The position numbers and the translations under genes are program-made. A stretch of 64,000 nucleotides of DNA. Origin: Clostridia bacterium. GTDB taxonomy: Bacteria; Bacillota; Clostridia; UMGS1883. A model generated the notes under the pieces. That model ran no database searches, had not been told where the DNA came from, and was given only the letters and a program-made list of their open reading frames with translations. Location: the NCBI GenBank assembly GCA_017505525.1, contig JAFVPB010000056.1:1-64000 (forward strand), read 5' to 3'. Positions 25,333-34,619 of this stretch are shown here, piece after piece. Within the stretch, counting starts at the first letter, position 1; every line of letters starts with the position of its first letter.

Positions 25333-27007
25333 ATCTCTTTATCTTTTTTGTGGTTGTTTTCGGAAATTCCGTATCGCGGATAATAATTTCGCTGATTTGC
25401 TTATAATTGGGGAATTTAGCAAAGGTTTCATTAATGTCGGCACGGAGCTTTGCTTTTATATCGTTTGTTCCGAGCTTTTGTGTTTTTTCTTCATCAAGGT
25501 AAACCTCGGCACGAAGTCCATCTTCATCGTTATTTTTATTTCTTATAGATGAAACAACAACCTCATTAACATATGGAATATTCATAATGTAATCTTCAAG
25601 CTCTTCGGGGAAAACATTTTTTCCGTTTCTGAGTACAATAAGATTTTTCTTTCTGCCTGTGATAAGAAGCTGGCCTTTATCGTTGAGCTTACCATAGTCG
25701 CCTGTGTAGAACCAACCATCTTTTAATACTTCGTCGGTGCGTTCCTTATCCTTGTAGTATCCCATCATAACATTTTCGCCTTTAACGCATATTTCGCCTT
25801 CGCCGTCGTCTGTGAGGTTTTCAAACTTCAACTCAAGTGATGGCATAAGCACACCTACAGTTCTATAGTCGTTAAAACCATCGCGGTTAGCACTAATTAA
25901 GGGAGCACATTCGGTTATTCCGTAGCCGTTTATAAGGTTAATCCCTATATCATCGAAAAATTTTCCAAGTTCCGGGCGAAGCGGTGCACCGCCTGAAACA
26001 AATTTAAGCATATTTCCGCCGAATACTTCGTGGATTGAGCCAAACAGCTTTTTTCTTAAATCAATATTAAAGAAGCGTAAAAATCTGCTCACTTTGATTA
26101 AAGCTTTCAAAAGAAATTTCTTGTGATTTTCCTCTGCGTTTGCCCATATACGGCTGTAAAAAAGTTCTACAAATGCAGGAACAACAAGCATATAGTCGGG
26201 CTTATAAAACTTAAGGTTTTTAAGCACTGATTTCATATTTTCATTAATACACATACAAGCATGCTTGTGAATAGTGAATAAAAGACCTGCTGCTTCATAA
26301 GTGTGGTGAAGGGGAAGAACACTTAAACATCTTGTATACACATCTGAAATCTGAAGTCCGTAGTAAGGAATTGCAACAAGACTTTTTTCAGCAATCATAA
26401 CGCCTTTGGATCTTCCTGTTGTTCCCGAAGTGTATACAATTACGCGCATTTCGTCGGGATTTGGAATGATTGATGTATATGATGTATCTCCCTCTTTTAA
26501 AAGTTCTTTGCCTTTAGCTAAGAGCTTGTCGTAAGAAAGAACTCTATCACTTTCTTCGTCTTTATCAAAAGCAATAAAATATTTTACATCAGGAAGATTT
26601 TCTTTGAAATAATCTAATTGCTTTTCGTATTTTTTTGAATAGAAAAGAATATGTGTGTCGCTGTGGGTAAGTACGTTTATAATTTCTTCGGGAGGAAGCT
26701 CCTTATCAACAGGAACACATACGCCTCTGCTTTGAAGTATAGTAATATAAACAGTTATCCATTTATAGCTGTTATCACCAATAACGGCTATATGTCTGTC
26801 AAAACCGCCAATAGAATTTAAAGCTGTGCCTAAAGCATCTAAATCATCTGAAAACTGCTGATAGGTTTTCGTTTCAATTTCTTTTTTATTATTCTTAAAC
26901 ATAAATGCAGGCTTATCTTTTGCGTCGCGAAGAGCCTTGCTAATCATTTCTTTAATGCTTTCAATTTTTTCAACTTTATAAAGCGGGTAGTTTTCTTGTT
27001 TTTTCAT
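25331..27007 (-). CDS. Long-chain acyl-CoA synthetase (AMP-forming)
   Basis: A 558-residue ANL-superfamily enzyme that activates a fatty acid via an acyl-adenylate and loads it on CoA. The P-loop YTSGTTGRSKGV lies near residue 190, followed by NGYGITECAPL, YTGDYGKLNDKGQLLITGRKKN and a C-terminal lysine-rich end with PKTTTKKIKR, where the catalytic lysine is expected. It has an extra-short N-terminus and no membrane helix, and fits the FadD/AMP-ligase group found in Firmicutes. A TetR-family gene is divergently transcribed 133 bp away and probably represses it. Confidence 0.88.
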   Translation of the reverse strand: MKKQENYPLYKVEKIESIKEMISKALRDAKDKPAFMFKNNKKEIETKTYQQFSDDLDALGTALNSIGGFDRHIAVIGDNSYKWITVYITILQSRGVCVPVDKELPPEEIINVLTHSDTHILFYSKKYEKQLDYFKENLPDVKYFIAFDKDEESDRVLSYDKLLAKGKELLKEGDTSYTSIIPNPDEMRVIVYTSGTTGRSKGVMIAEKSLVAIPYYGLQISDVYTRCLSVLPLHHTYEAAGLLFTIHKHACMCINENMKSVLKNLKFYKPDYMLVVPAFVELFYSRIWANAEENHKKFLLKALIKVSRFLRFFNIDLRKKLFGSIHEVFGGNMLKFVSGGAPLRPELGKFFDDIGINLINGYGITECAPLISANRDGFNDYRTVGVLMPSLELKFENLTDDGEGEICVKGENVMMGYYKDKERTDEVLKDGWFYTGDYGKLNDKGQLLITGRKKNLIVLRNGKNVFPEELEDYIMNIPYVNEVVVSSIRNKNNDEDGLRAEVYLDEEKTQKLGTNDIKAKLRADINETFAKFPNYKQISEIIIRDTEFPKTTTKKIKR

Positions 27008-27051
27008 ATTTTATCCCTCTATTCTTGACAAATTTTAATCTTTACGATAAG

Positions 27052-27081
27052 ATTATATCGACACAGTGTTGTGAAAACAAC
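27052..27081 (-). promoter_or_regulatory. Promoter of the acyl-CoA ligase gene with overlapping inverted repeat
   Basis: On the minus strand TTGTTT (27080-27075) and TATAAT (27057-27052) are 17 bp apart. An inverted repeat, GTTGT-4-ACAAC at 27068-27081, covers the -35 box. It is a plausible site for the divergent TetR protein. Confidence 0.55.
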
Positions 27082-27140
27082 CATTAATATTTAAAAATAT
27101 GATGTGAAATCAACACAAAAAGGAAAAGTGTGGTAGTAAT

Positions 27141-27680
27141 ATGAATATAAAAGATAACAGACGAGTGAAAATGACAAAAAAAATGATAAAAGATGCACTT
27201 GTAGACTTAATGGAAAAGAACAATATATCAAGAATTACAGTTAAAGAAATATGCTCGCTTGCAGATATTAATCGTTCGACATTTTATTTGCATTTTTGTG
27301 ATCAATATGCCTTGCTTGAAGAGGTAGAAAATGATATAATAAATCAGACACCAAGAATTAATCTTTACGAAAAAAAAGATGTTTATCCAGTTTTGGTGGA
27401 ATTTTTTAAATTTATACAGGAAAATAAGAGAATATATCTTATTCTTTTTAAAAGTTCAAACGGTAACAGCTTCAGAAACAAGCTGATTGATAAAGTTTTT
27501 GGAAAAGACGAAAATAAAAAGGAATGGATAAGCAATATGGAGCTTTCAAATGCTCTTCATTTTAAAATGCTTATGAGTGCTTTCGGTGGTGCTACACTTG
27601 TTGAAAAATGGATTTTCAATGAAATTAAAAGCACTCCGGAGGAGCTTGCAAAAACTCTTAGTGAGTTTGTGAAAAAATAA
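27141..27680 (+). CDS. TetR-family transcriptional regulator
   Basis: A 179-residue repressor. The N-terminal helix-turn-helix (about 10-55) is clear: KMIKDALVDLMEKNNISRITVKEICSLADINRSTFYLHFCDQ ends in the usual recognition helix RSTFYLHF. The C-terminal ligand-binding domain belongs to the TetR_C_7/DhaS-like group with the typical FGGATLVEKWI. It is divergent from the acyl-CoA ligase gene, so it probably senses a fatty acid or acyl-CoA, and is followed 18 bp later by ppa, so it may be co-transcribed with the downstream genes. Confidence 0.88.
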   Translation: MNIKDNRRVKMTKKMIKDALVDLMEKNNISRITVKEICSLADINRSTFYLHFCDQYALLEEVENDIINQTPRINLYEKKDVYPVLVEFFKFIQENKRIYLILFKSSNGNSFRNKLIDKVFGKDENKKEWISNMELSNALHFKMLMSAFGGATLVEKWIFNEIKSTPEELAKTLSEFVKK

Positions 27681-27698
27681 TAGATAGGAGAGTTTATA

Positions 27699-28235
27699 AT
27701 GTTTAATGTCTGGCATGGGGTAAGCCCTGAAAGAATTAGAAAAGATGACTTTCTTGCTGTGATTGAAATTGCAGCAGGGGGCAAGAATAAATACGAGCTT
27801 GATAAGGAAACGGGTATGATAATTCTCGACAGAGTTTTATATACATCAACGCATTATCCTGCAAACTATGGCTTTATTCCACGCACTTATGCTGACGACG
27901 GAGACCCTCTTGATGTTCTTGTTCTTTGTCAGGAGAGAATTGACAGCCTTGTTTTAGTAAGATGCTACCCGATAGGCGTTATAAAAATGATTGATAATGG
28001 AGCTGTCGATGAAAAAATAATAGCTCTTCCGTTTAACGATCCGACTTATTCGGTGTACAAAGATTTGTCGGAGCTTCCTGAACATATTTTCAAAGAAATA
28101 TCACATTTTTTTGAAGTTTATAAATTCCTCGAGAACAAGGAAACAGCAGTAAATGAGATACTGGGAAGAAAAGAAGCGGAAAAAATTATCGAAAAATGTT
28201 TGAAATCTTATGATGACAAATTTGTAAAGGAATGA
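27699..28235 (+). CDS. ppa: Family I inorganic pyrophosphatase
   Basis: A 178-residue soluble enzyme that hydrolyses pyrophosphate and so drives biosynthetic reactions. The family I signature DDGDPLDVLVL is intact, with the upstream YPANYGFIPRT loop and the RCYPIGVIKMIDNG segment around the metal-binding aspartates. The length matches bacterial soluble pyrophosphatases. The start has TAGGAG upstream. It lies between the TetR gene and maf with only 4 bp to the latter, so an operon is likely. It is unusual in a Clostridium-like organism only in that many use membrane or family II enzymes. Confidence 0.93.
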   Translation: MFNVWHGVSPERIRKDDFLAVIEIAAGGKNKYELDKETGMIILDRVLYTSTHYPANYGFIPRTYADDGDPLDVLVLCQERIDSLVLVRCYPIGVIKMIDNGAVDEKIIALPFNDPTYSVYKDLSELPEHIFKEISHFFEVYKFLENKETAVNEILGRKEAEKIIEKCLKSYDDKFVKE

Positions 28236-28239
28236 TATA

Positions 28240-28827
28240 ATGAGTAGAACATTGTTTGTTCTGGCATCTAAGTCTCCAAGGAGAAAAGAGCTTTTAAATA
28301 AAATTGGAATAAACGCACAGGTAATTCCCTCTAATGTGGATGAAGATGCTTATAAAACGCTTGAAGCCGATAAAATGGTAATGCAGCTCAGTTTTGTTAA
28401 AGCAGCTGATGTGGCACGTTCTTTCAGAAAAAATACAATAGTTATTGGTGCAGATACCTGCGTTTGTCTTAATGGCAAGATTTATGGAAAACCCGAATCA
28501 AAAGAAGATGCAAAGAGTATGCTTAAAGAACTAAGCGGAAAAACGCATCAGGTATATACAGGCTACTGCGTTATAGACTGCAGCAGTGGAAAATCTGTTT
28601 CAAGATGCGCTGTAACAGATGTTACTTTTAAAGAACTTACTGATAAAGAGATAGATGACTATGTAGCTACGGGTGAGCCTCTTGACAAAGCAGGTGCCTA
28701 TGGCATTCAGGAAAAAGGGGCAATGTTTGTAGAGAAAATCGACGGAGATTATTCAAATGTTGTGGGACTGCCTCTTTGTCCGCTTTACAAACTTTTTAAG
28801 GAAGAATTTGAGATAGACCTTTTATAA
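28240..28827 (+). CDS. maf: Maf-family nucleoside triphosphate pyrophosphatase
   Basis: A 195-residue house-cleaning pyrophosphatase that hydrolyses dTTP/UTP or modified nucleotides; in Bacillus it inhibits septum formation. The N-terminal ASKSPRRKELLNKIG and the central GADTCVCLNGKIYGKP are the family nucleotide-binding motifs, and DKAGAYGIQEKG is also conserved. It opens the cell-shape and division region (mreC, mreD, PBP2, minCDE), its classical neighbourhood. Confidence 0.93.
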   Translation: MSRTLFVLASKSPRRKELLNKIGINAQVIPSNVDEDAYKTLEADKMVMQLSFVKAADVARSFRKNTIVIGADTCVCLNGKIYGKPESKEDAKSMLKELSGKTHQVYTGYCVIDCSSGKSVSRCAVTDVTFKELTDKEIDDYVATGEPLDKAGAYGIQEKGAMFVEKIDGDYSNVVGLPLCPLYKLFKEEFEIDLL

Positions 28828-28874
28828 ACAGTATTAAAAAACAATCATTGGCTTGAAAGGACTAAAGATATATT

Positions 28875-29687
28875 ATGAAAAAATTTACGAAAGCTTTTAT
28901 CATAAGCATTTGTGTTGTAATTGTGTTTGTGGTTTCGGTTGCGATAATATCTTTTAATACTGGAAACACTTCTGTTACATCAGGGTTTGCAAGAGTTTTT
29001 ATGCCTGTGCAAAAAGGAGCATCGTTTATAGTTAACGGAACAAAAAACACTTTTGGTGATATTATTAATTCAAAGAAAAATGCCCGTGAGAATAAAAAGC
29101 TTAAAAAAGAAATAAACGAGCTTCGCGATGAACTGAGAATGGTGGAGGGATATAAGCTTGAAAATGAAAGCCTTAGAAAATCACTTGAACTCAGAGATAT
29201 GTATGCACATGAAAGCGGAGTTGCCGCCAATGTTATTGGCAGAGATACGGGAGATTTATATAATACTCTTACAATTGACAAGGGCTCAAAAGACGGTATC
29301 AGGATAAATTCAGTTGCAGTTGTTCCTGAAGGGCTTGTGGGAGTTGTTTGTGAGGTTGGAAAAAACTATGCCAAAATAAAAACAATAGTTGATGCATCAT
29401 CATCTGTTTCCGCTCTTTGTTTAAGAAGCGGAGATATGGGTGTTATAGAGGGTAATTCAAAGCTTTCAAAATCGGGAAAGTGTGTTATGAATTATATCGA
29501 CAAAGATGCAAAAACTGTTGTGGGCGACAGCATAGAAACCTCGGGTACAGGAGGTATTTTCCCAAGAGGAATTCTTATTGGAAAAATAACGGAAATAAAA
29601 GAAGACGAGCGTAAGCTTACTCTTACAGCAACAGTTAAGACAAGTGTTAATATAAATAATCTTACCAGCGTTATTATTTACCGATAA
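28875..29687 (+). CDS. mreC: Rod shape-determining protein MreC
   Basis: A 270-residue elongasome protein with one N-terminal membrane helix (about 6-30), a coiled-coil (about 68-108, KKNARENKKLKKEINELRDEL) and an extracytoplasmic beta-rich region. The motifs TIDKGSKDGI and GLVGVV are typical. It links the cytoplasmic shape machinery to penicillin-binding proteins. It is followed by mreD 18 bp later. No mreB precedes it in this window: maf takes that place. Confidence 0.92.
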   Translation: MKKFTKAFIISICVVIVFVVSVAIISFNTGNTSVTSGFARVFMPVQKGASFIVNGTKNTFGDIINSKKNARENKKLKKEINELRDELRMVEGYKLENESLRKSLELRDMYAHESGVAANVIGRDTGDLYNTLTIDKGSKDGIRINSVAVVPEGLVGVVCEVGKNYAKIKTIVDASSSVSALCLRSGDMGVIEGNSKLSKSGKCVMNYIDKDAKTVVGDSIETSGTGGIFPRGILIGKITEIKEDERKLTLTATVKTSVNINNLTSVIIYR

Positions 29688-29705
29688 ATTACGGAGTGGT
29701 TTTAA

Positions 29706-30209
29706 TTGAAATACGTTAAGAAAATTGCAATAATATATGGTGTGTTTTTATTGCAATCGCTTATTTTTGAAAAAATAAATATTTTTTCTGTTACACTCAA
29801 TATTATGCCCGCAGTGCTTATTATTATTGCGCTTTATTCAAATCCTACCGAATCAGCTCTTTTGGGAGCTTTCAGCGGACTTTTAACAGATGTTGTGTGT
29901 TCAAGAGTTTTTGGTGTGCATATTGTTATTTATATGCTTCTTGCTGGACTGGTATCAAATTTTATAAATAAGAACAATAATAATTCTCCGCTTATAATGG
30001 GAGGAGTTTGTTTCACATACACAGCCGTGTATATTGTGGTGTATTCTCTTATTCCAACAGTGTTTGGTTATTCACTGAATGTTGGAGGAATTGCATCAGA
30101 TGTGATAGTTAATGGAATATTGGCGTTTATTATCGGCCTTTTGATTACATACTTTATTACTGTCAGAAGTAAACGCTTGGAAGAAAAGGCGGTAGAGAGC
30201 GATGAATAA
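29706..30209 (+). CDS. mreD: Rod shape-determining protein MreD
   Basis: A 167-residue polytopic membrane protein with about five or six helices, of the MreD family, an elongasome partner of MreC and PBP2. The characteristic GAFSGLLTDVVCSRVFGVHIVIYML segment is present. Translation starts at TTG (29706), supported by a GGAGTGG site upstream. The 3' end overlaps the PBP2 gene by 8 bp, a standard arrangement for coupled synthesis. Confidence 0.9.
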   Translation: MKYVKKIAIIYGVFLLQSLIFEKINIFSVTLNIMPAVLIIIALYSNPTESALLGAFSGLLTDVVCSRVFGVHIVIYMLLAGLVSNFINKNNNNSPLIMGGVCFTYTAVYIVVYSLIPTVFGYSLNVGGIASDVIVNGILAFIIGLLITYFITVRSKRLEEKAVESDE

Positions 30210-32232
30210 AAGAAGATATACCTTTTTATATATCGTTTTAACGGCTGTTATTGTAGTAATTGTGGGGCGGCTTGTCAATTTGCAGGTGGCAAACGGAAAA
30301 TACTACAGAGAAAAAAGCGATATAAGAACAACAAGAACTGTTGAATTAATAGCCCCAAGAGGTGAAATACTTGACAGGTTTGGCAGAAGTATTGTGAAAA
30401 ACAGAACAGGCTATAACCTTTATATCCAGGAAAATTCGCAAAGAAGTCAGGAAGAACTTAATTCTCTTGTGATGAGCTTGCTTCGAGATGTGGTAAGCTA
30501 TGATAACGATTTGGGAGACATTCTTCCTGTACGTAACGATAAGGGAAATTATCTTTTTACAGGTACAAATAAAGAAATAAAAAAATGGAAAAGCGATAAT
30601 GGGTTTGATGTGAAAGCTTCTGCAAATGATGTGATGAAATCACTATGTGAAAGATACAGTATAAGTGATAATCATTTTAAAGACGACAGAATAAAAATTG
30701 CCGCAATTCGCCTGGATATGCGAAATAAAGGATTTTCTATGGCTCAGCCGTATCTTTTTGAAGAAGATGTTCCGATAAGCGAAATTGCTTCGGTTAAAGA
30801 AAAAAATTCAGGTTCCGATGACATCTGCGTTGTAACCCAGCCTGTACGCGACTATCCTTATATAGGGCTTGGAGCACATATGCTTGGAAGAGTAGGGGTT
30901 GTGAATCAGGAAGAATATGAAAAAAATAAAGATAATGGCTATAGCATTAACTCGCCAATAGGAAAAGACGGGCTTGAAAAATATCTTGAAGAATATTTGA
31001 AAGGTGAAAACGGCATAGGAAGTATTGAGCAATCCTCGGGTGGTGTTAATATAAGTGAAACAATCGAAAAAGCACCAATAGCAGGAACTAATGTAAGCTT
31101 AACAATCGACCTTGATATGCAGCTTGCATGTGAAACGGCACTGAAGGAAACGATTAATGATATAGCAAGCTCGGCAGGAAGTGTAGAGGGCGGAAGTAAT
31201 GCCGATGCGGGAAGTGCCGTTGTTATAGATGTTAACACAGGTGAAGTTCTTGCTATGGCTTCGTATCCATCGTACGATATCAAAAACTTCAGCCGCGATT
31301 ATGATGAACTTTTAAATAATCCATCGAAGCCACTTTTTAACCGTGCGCTTTCGGGAAATTATTCGCCCGCATCCACCTTTAAACTTCTTGTTGGTGCAGC
31401 GGCACTTGAAGAGGGAATAATAGGTGCTGACGAGGAAATTCTCGATACAGGTAAATACACTTTCTTCAAAGACTATCAACCTGCTTGCTGGATATTTAAC
31501 CAAACAGGAGGTACACACGGATATCTTAATGTAACTGAGGCTATCCGCGATTCGTGCAACGTATTCTTTTACGATGTTGGTAGAAGATTAACGATTGAAA
31601 AGATAAATGAATATGCTAAAAAATTTGGATTTGGCAAAAAAAGTGGAATTGAACTTTCAGATGAAGAGGGGACAGGCGTTGTTGCAGGCCCTGAAAACAG
31701 AAAGAAAAATGGGGGAATATGGTATCCCGGAGATGTTTGTCAGACTGCAATAGGGCAATCAGATACGCTTGTAACTCCGCTTCAGCTTGCAAACTATATT
31801 GCAACTATTGCAAATGGCGGAACGCGATACAGACCACACTTAATTAAATCTGTTAAAGCAAGTGATACTTCGATGAAAAATGAGGTAGTTCCTGAAGTGT
31901 TGTCAAAAGTGAAGCTTAGCAAAAAAAATCAGAGAGCAATAGTGGAGGGATTAAGAAAAGTTGTTACAGAAGGTACTGCATTCACTGCATTTCAGGGATG
32001 TAAGACAAAGGTTGCGGCTAAAACAGGAAGTGCTCAGACATCACAGGTGTTTACAAATGGCATTTGTGTTGCCTATGCGCCTTATGATGACCCACAGATT
32101 GCCATAGCATGTGTTATAGAAAAGGCAGGAAGCGGAAGTAATGTTGCTGCGGCAGTAAGAAAAATTGTAGACAGCTACTATGATAATTATAATAAGGAAA
32201 ACGATTCGAAAGTAAATATGCTTATGAAGTAG
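30202..32232 (+). CDS. mrdA: Penicillin-binding protein 2 (elongation transpeptidase)
   Basis: A 676-residue class B PBP that crosslinks peptidoglycan during cell elongation. It has an N-terminal membrane helix (about 6-24), the dimerisation domain starting RGEILDRFGR, and a transpeptidase domain with the three active-site motifs: Ser391-x-x-Lys (STFK), SCN in RDSCNVFF, and KTGSAQT near 615. The domain layout and position after mreCD identify it. The C-terminus ends in a short polar tail. Confidence 0.93.
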   Translation: MNKRRYTFLYIVLTAVIVVIVGRLVNLQVANGKYYREKSDIRTTRTVELIAPRGEILDRFGRSIVKNRTGYNLYIQENSQRSQEELNSLVMSLLRDVVSYDNDLGDILPVRNDKGNYLFTGTNKEIKKWKSDNGFDVKASANDVMKSLCERYSISDNHFKDDRIKIAAIRLDMRNKGFSMAQPYLFEEDVPISEIASVKEKNSGSDDICVVTQPVRDYPYIGLGAHMLGRVGVVNQEEYEKNKDNGYSINSPIGKDGLEKYLEEYLKGENGIGSIEQSSGGVNISETIEKAPIAGTNVSLTIDLDMQLACETALKETINDIASSAGSVEGGSNADAGSAVVIDVNTGEVLAMASYPSYDIKNFSRDYDELLNNPSKPLFNRALSGNYSPASTFKLLVGAAALEEGIIGADEEILDTGKYTFFKDYQPACWIFNQTGGTHGYLNVTEAIRDSCNVFFYDVGRRLTIEKINEYAKKFGFGKKSGIELSDEEGTGVVAGPENRKKNGGIWYPGDVCQTAIGQSDTLVTPLQLANYIATIANGGTRYRPHLIKSVKASDTSMKNEVVPEVLSKVKLSKKNQRAIVEGLRKVVTEGTAFTAFQGCKTKVAAKTGSAQTSQVFTNGICVAYAPYDDPQIAIACVIEKAGSGSNVAAAVRKIVDSYYDNYNKENDSKVNMLMK

Positions 32233-32243
32233 AGGTATTGTGC

Positions 32244-32825
32244 GTGAGTTTAAAAGTAAAAGGAAACAATGGAAAAATAGAGCTTTTGTTTGATGAAGAT
32301 ATAAGTATAGAAAAAGCTCTTTGTGAAATTGATGCACTAAAGAACAATTCATTTTTTGCCATTTCCGAAGGGGAGATAGCATATAATGGATTAAACCTTA
32401 CTTATGATGAAGAAATGGCTCTTTTCAGAAGGGTGAAAAAGATTTTCGGAAAAAACATAAAGTTTAATAAAAGGCATACCCTTTCAAACGAAGAGATACT
32501 CTACAGTCTCAGTGAAAATGAAGCGATATTAAAGGTTATAAATAAAAGTCTGCGAAGTGGAGAAAGCGTTGTTTCGCGTGGAGATGTTATCGTTTACGGA
32601 GATGTAAATGCAGGTGCACGGGTAGAGGCAGACGGAAATGTAACGGTTGTCGGTGCATTGCGCGGAAGCATATATATTAAAAATAAAGGCTGTGTTTATG
32701 CAACATACATGGAGCCTTCGCAAATAAGAATAGGCAATGTAATTTCTTACAAGAAAAGAGCAAAAAAAGTTGGAGCAGCTCTTTGTAGGGCGGAAAATGG
32801 CGAAATAATCTTGGAATGTTTGTAA
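32244..32825 (+). CDS. minC: Septum site-determining protein MinC
   Basis: A 193-residue division inhibitor that blocks FtsZ away from mid-cell when recruited by MinD. The C-terminal beta-helix domain (about 100-193) shows VVSRGDVIVYGDVNAGARVEADGNVTVVGALRGSIY, the classical MinC repeat. I chose GTG at 32244 because AGAGG lies 8 bp upstream of it; the TTG at 32238 would be too close to that site. minD follows after 55 bp. Confidence 0.92.
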   Translation: MSLKVKGNNGKIELLFDEDISIEKALCEIDALKNNSFFAISEGEIAYNGLNLTYDEEMALFRRVKKIFGKNIKFNKRHTLSNEEILYSLSENEAILKVINKSLRSGESVVSRGDVIVYGDVNAGARVEADGNVTVVGALRGSIYIKNKGCVYATYMEPSQIRIGNVISYKKRAKKVGAALCRAENGEIILECL

Positions 32826-32880
32826 AAACACTATAGACTATTCTTTGCTTTTATGATAAAATAACTGTGGGTGATGATTG

Positions 32881-33675
32881 ATGAGCGAAGTTATAGTTAT
32901 CACAAGCGGAAAAGGCGGAGTTGGAAAAACAACCACAACCGCGAATATTGGAGCGGCACTTAGTCTTTCCGGCAAAAAAGTTGTGATGATAGATACAGAT
33001 ATCGGCCTTAGAAATCTTGATGTGATTATGGGCCTGGAAAACAGAATAGTATATGATATAGTTGATGTTGTTGAAAATAAGTGTACATATTCAAAAGCAA
33101 TTATAAGGGACAAGCGTTTTGAAGGACTTTACCTTTTGCCTGCAGCGCAGACGAGGGACAAAAGTGCTGTTACAACAACTCAGATGAAGCATCTTATACA
33201 CAAGATGGAAGAGGATTTCGATTATATTTTAATCGATTGTCCTGCAGGTATTGAACAAGGCTTTGAAAACGCGGTGGCAGCGGCTAAAAAGGCAATTGTT
33301 GTTGCAATTCCTGAGGTTTCAAGTGTGCGCGATGCCGATAGAATTATAGGGCTTCTTGAAAAGCACGATATTAAGGATATCCGTCTTGTGATTAATAAGG
33401 CGCGTCCTAAGATGATGGAAAACGGCAATATGCTTGGAATAGAAGATATGCTCGATATTTTAAGCATTGATTTGCTTGGAGTTGTGCCCGACGATGAGGA
33501 TATTATTATCGCGGCAAATAAGGGAGAATACGTTTCTTCACTTGTGAAATCTCTTTCAGGACAAGCCTACAGAAATATAGCTTTAAGGCTTAACGGAGAA
33601 AATGTTGAACTGCTTAATCTTAAACAATCCTTTTGGCAGAAGCTTTTTAAGAATAAAAAAGGAGAGAGATTATGA
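32881..33675 (+). CDS. minD: Septum site-determining ATPase MinD
   Basis: A 264-residue ParA/MinD-type ATPase that cycles on the membrane and recruits MinC. The deviant Walker A is GKGGVGKTT near residue 10. The C-terminal amphipathic membrane-targeting helix (QSFWQKLFKNKK) is clear. The ATG at 32881 gives the usual N-terminus MSEVIVITSGKGG; the TTG one codon upstream is unlikely. It overlaps minE by 4 bp. Confidence 0.95.
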   Translation: MSEVIVITSGKGGVGKTTTTANIGAALSLSGKKVVMIDTDIGLRNLDVIMGLENRIVYDIVDVVENKCTYSKAIIRDKRFEGLYLLPAAQTRDKSAVTTTQMKHLIHKMEEDFDYILIDCPAGIEQGFENAVAAAKKAIVVAIPEVSSVRDADRIIGLLEKHDIKDIRLVINKARPKMMENGNMLGIEDMLDILSIDLLGVVPDDEDIIIAANKGEYVSSLVKSLSGQAYRNIALRLNGENVELLNLKQSFWQKLFKNKKGERL

Positions 33676-33908
33676 GAATGTTTTTCCTTAATCTTAAGAT
33701 AAAAAGCAAAAACGTTGCAAAAGAAAGGCTCTCGACCGTTATAAAGAGCGACAGAATTAATTTAAAAGAGAGTGCCATTATTGAAAAAATGAGAAAAGAA
33801 ATATCAGGCGTGCTTTCAAAATACACTGACGACACTACCCCTGAGGTTAAAATATTATGTGCAGGCGGGCAGTGCGTGCTCAGTGCACAGATGCCGTTTA
33901 AAGAATAA
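33672..33908 (+). CDS. minE: Cell division topological specificity factor MinE
   Basis: A 78-residue MinE with an N-terminal MinD-activating segment (KERLSTVIKSDRINL is the equivalent of the conserved contact helix) and a C-terminal dimerisation domain. Its presence implies an oscillating Min system rather than the DivIVA-anchored type used in Bacillus, as is usual in many Clostridia. It overlaps minD, so the three proteins should be made in fixed proportion. Confidence 0.9.
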   Translation: MRMFFLNLKIKSKNVAKERLSTVIKSDRINLKESAIIEKMRKEISGVLSKYTDDTTPEVKILCAGGQCVLSAQMPFKE

Positions 33909-33936
33909 ACCTACTATACAAAGGAGAAGAGAATAA

Positions 33937-34350
33937 ATGAATATAGCACTTATAGCACACGACAAGAAAAAAGAATTAATGGTACAGTTTTGCATTGCTT
34001 ATAAAGGCATTCTTTCAAAACACAACCTTTGTGCGACAGGTACAACAGGCGGACTTATTATGGAAGCAACAGGGCTTGATGTTCACAGATTTCTTTCAGG
34101 TCCGCAGGGTGGAGATCAGCAGATAGGAGCAAGAATTGCATATGACGAAATCGACCTTGTGCTTTTCTTCCGCGACCCGCTTACGGCTCAGCCACACGAA
34201 CCTGATGTAAGTGCTCTTTTCAGGCTTTGCGACGTACATAATATTCCTCTTGCAACAAATATTGCAACTGCAGAAGTTCTTATACGCGGACTCGACAGGG
34301 GCGACCTTGATTGGCGTGATATTGTTAATCCTAAAAAAGAGGTATATTAA
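33937..34350 (+). CDS. mgsA: Methylglyoxal synthase
   Basis: A 137-residue enzyme converting dihydroxyacetone phosphate to methylglyoxal and phosphate, an overflow bypass of glycolysis. The N-terminal [10 protein letters not shown] and the [10 protein letters not shown] motif with Asp60, Asp80 in FFRDPL, His87 and Asp90 cover the family active site. The gene has AAAGGAGA upstream and lies at the end of the division cluster, where it is commonly found in Clostridia. A TM1266-like gene starts 4 bp later. Confidence 0.95.
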   Translation: MNIALIAHDKKKELMVQFCIAYKGILSKHNLCATGTTGGLIMEATGLDVHRFLSGPQGGDQQIGARIAYDEIDLVLFFRDPLTAQPHEPDVSALFRLCDVHNIPLATNIATAEVLIRGLDRGDLDWRDIVNPKKEVY

Positions 34351-34353
34351 AAT

Positions 34354-34599
34354 ATGGAAACAAGGGTTGCTTCAATATCAATAATTGTTGAAAAAGGTGC
34401 ATCGGTAACAAAACTTAACGACCTTTTGCATGAATACGGTGAATATATAATAGGCAGAATGGGAATTCCATATAGGGAAAAAGGGATAAATATTATCTCT
34501 GTTGCAATAGATGCTCCGCAGGATGTGATAAACACTCTTTCAGGAAAAATTGGCAGACTTGAAAACATCACATCGAAAACAGTTTACTCAAATAATTAA
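34354..34599 (+). CDS. TM1266-family iron-only hydrogenase system regulator
   Basis: An 81-residue ACT-like protein. The stretch LLHEYGEYIIGRMGIPYREKGINIISVAIDAPQDVINTLSGKIGRL is nearly invariant in the TM1266 family, which is usually found with [FeFe]-hydrogenase genes and is named for that association. Its mechanism is not established. No hydrogenase gene is next to it here. It may share the mgsA transcript. The cobalamin riboswitch starts 20 bp after its stop with no terminator visible between. Confidence 0.88.
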   Translation: METRVASISIIVEKGASVTKLNDLLHEYGEYIIGRMGIPYREKGINIISVAIDAPQDVINTLSGKIGRLENITSKTVYSNN

Positions 34600-34619
34600 A
34601 ATTTAATATATTCACACAG

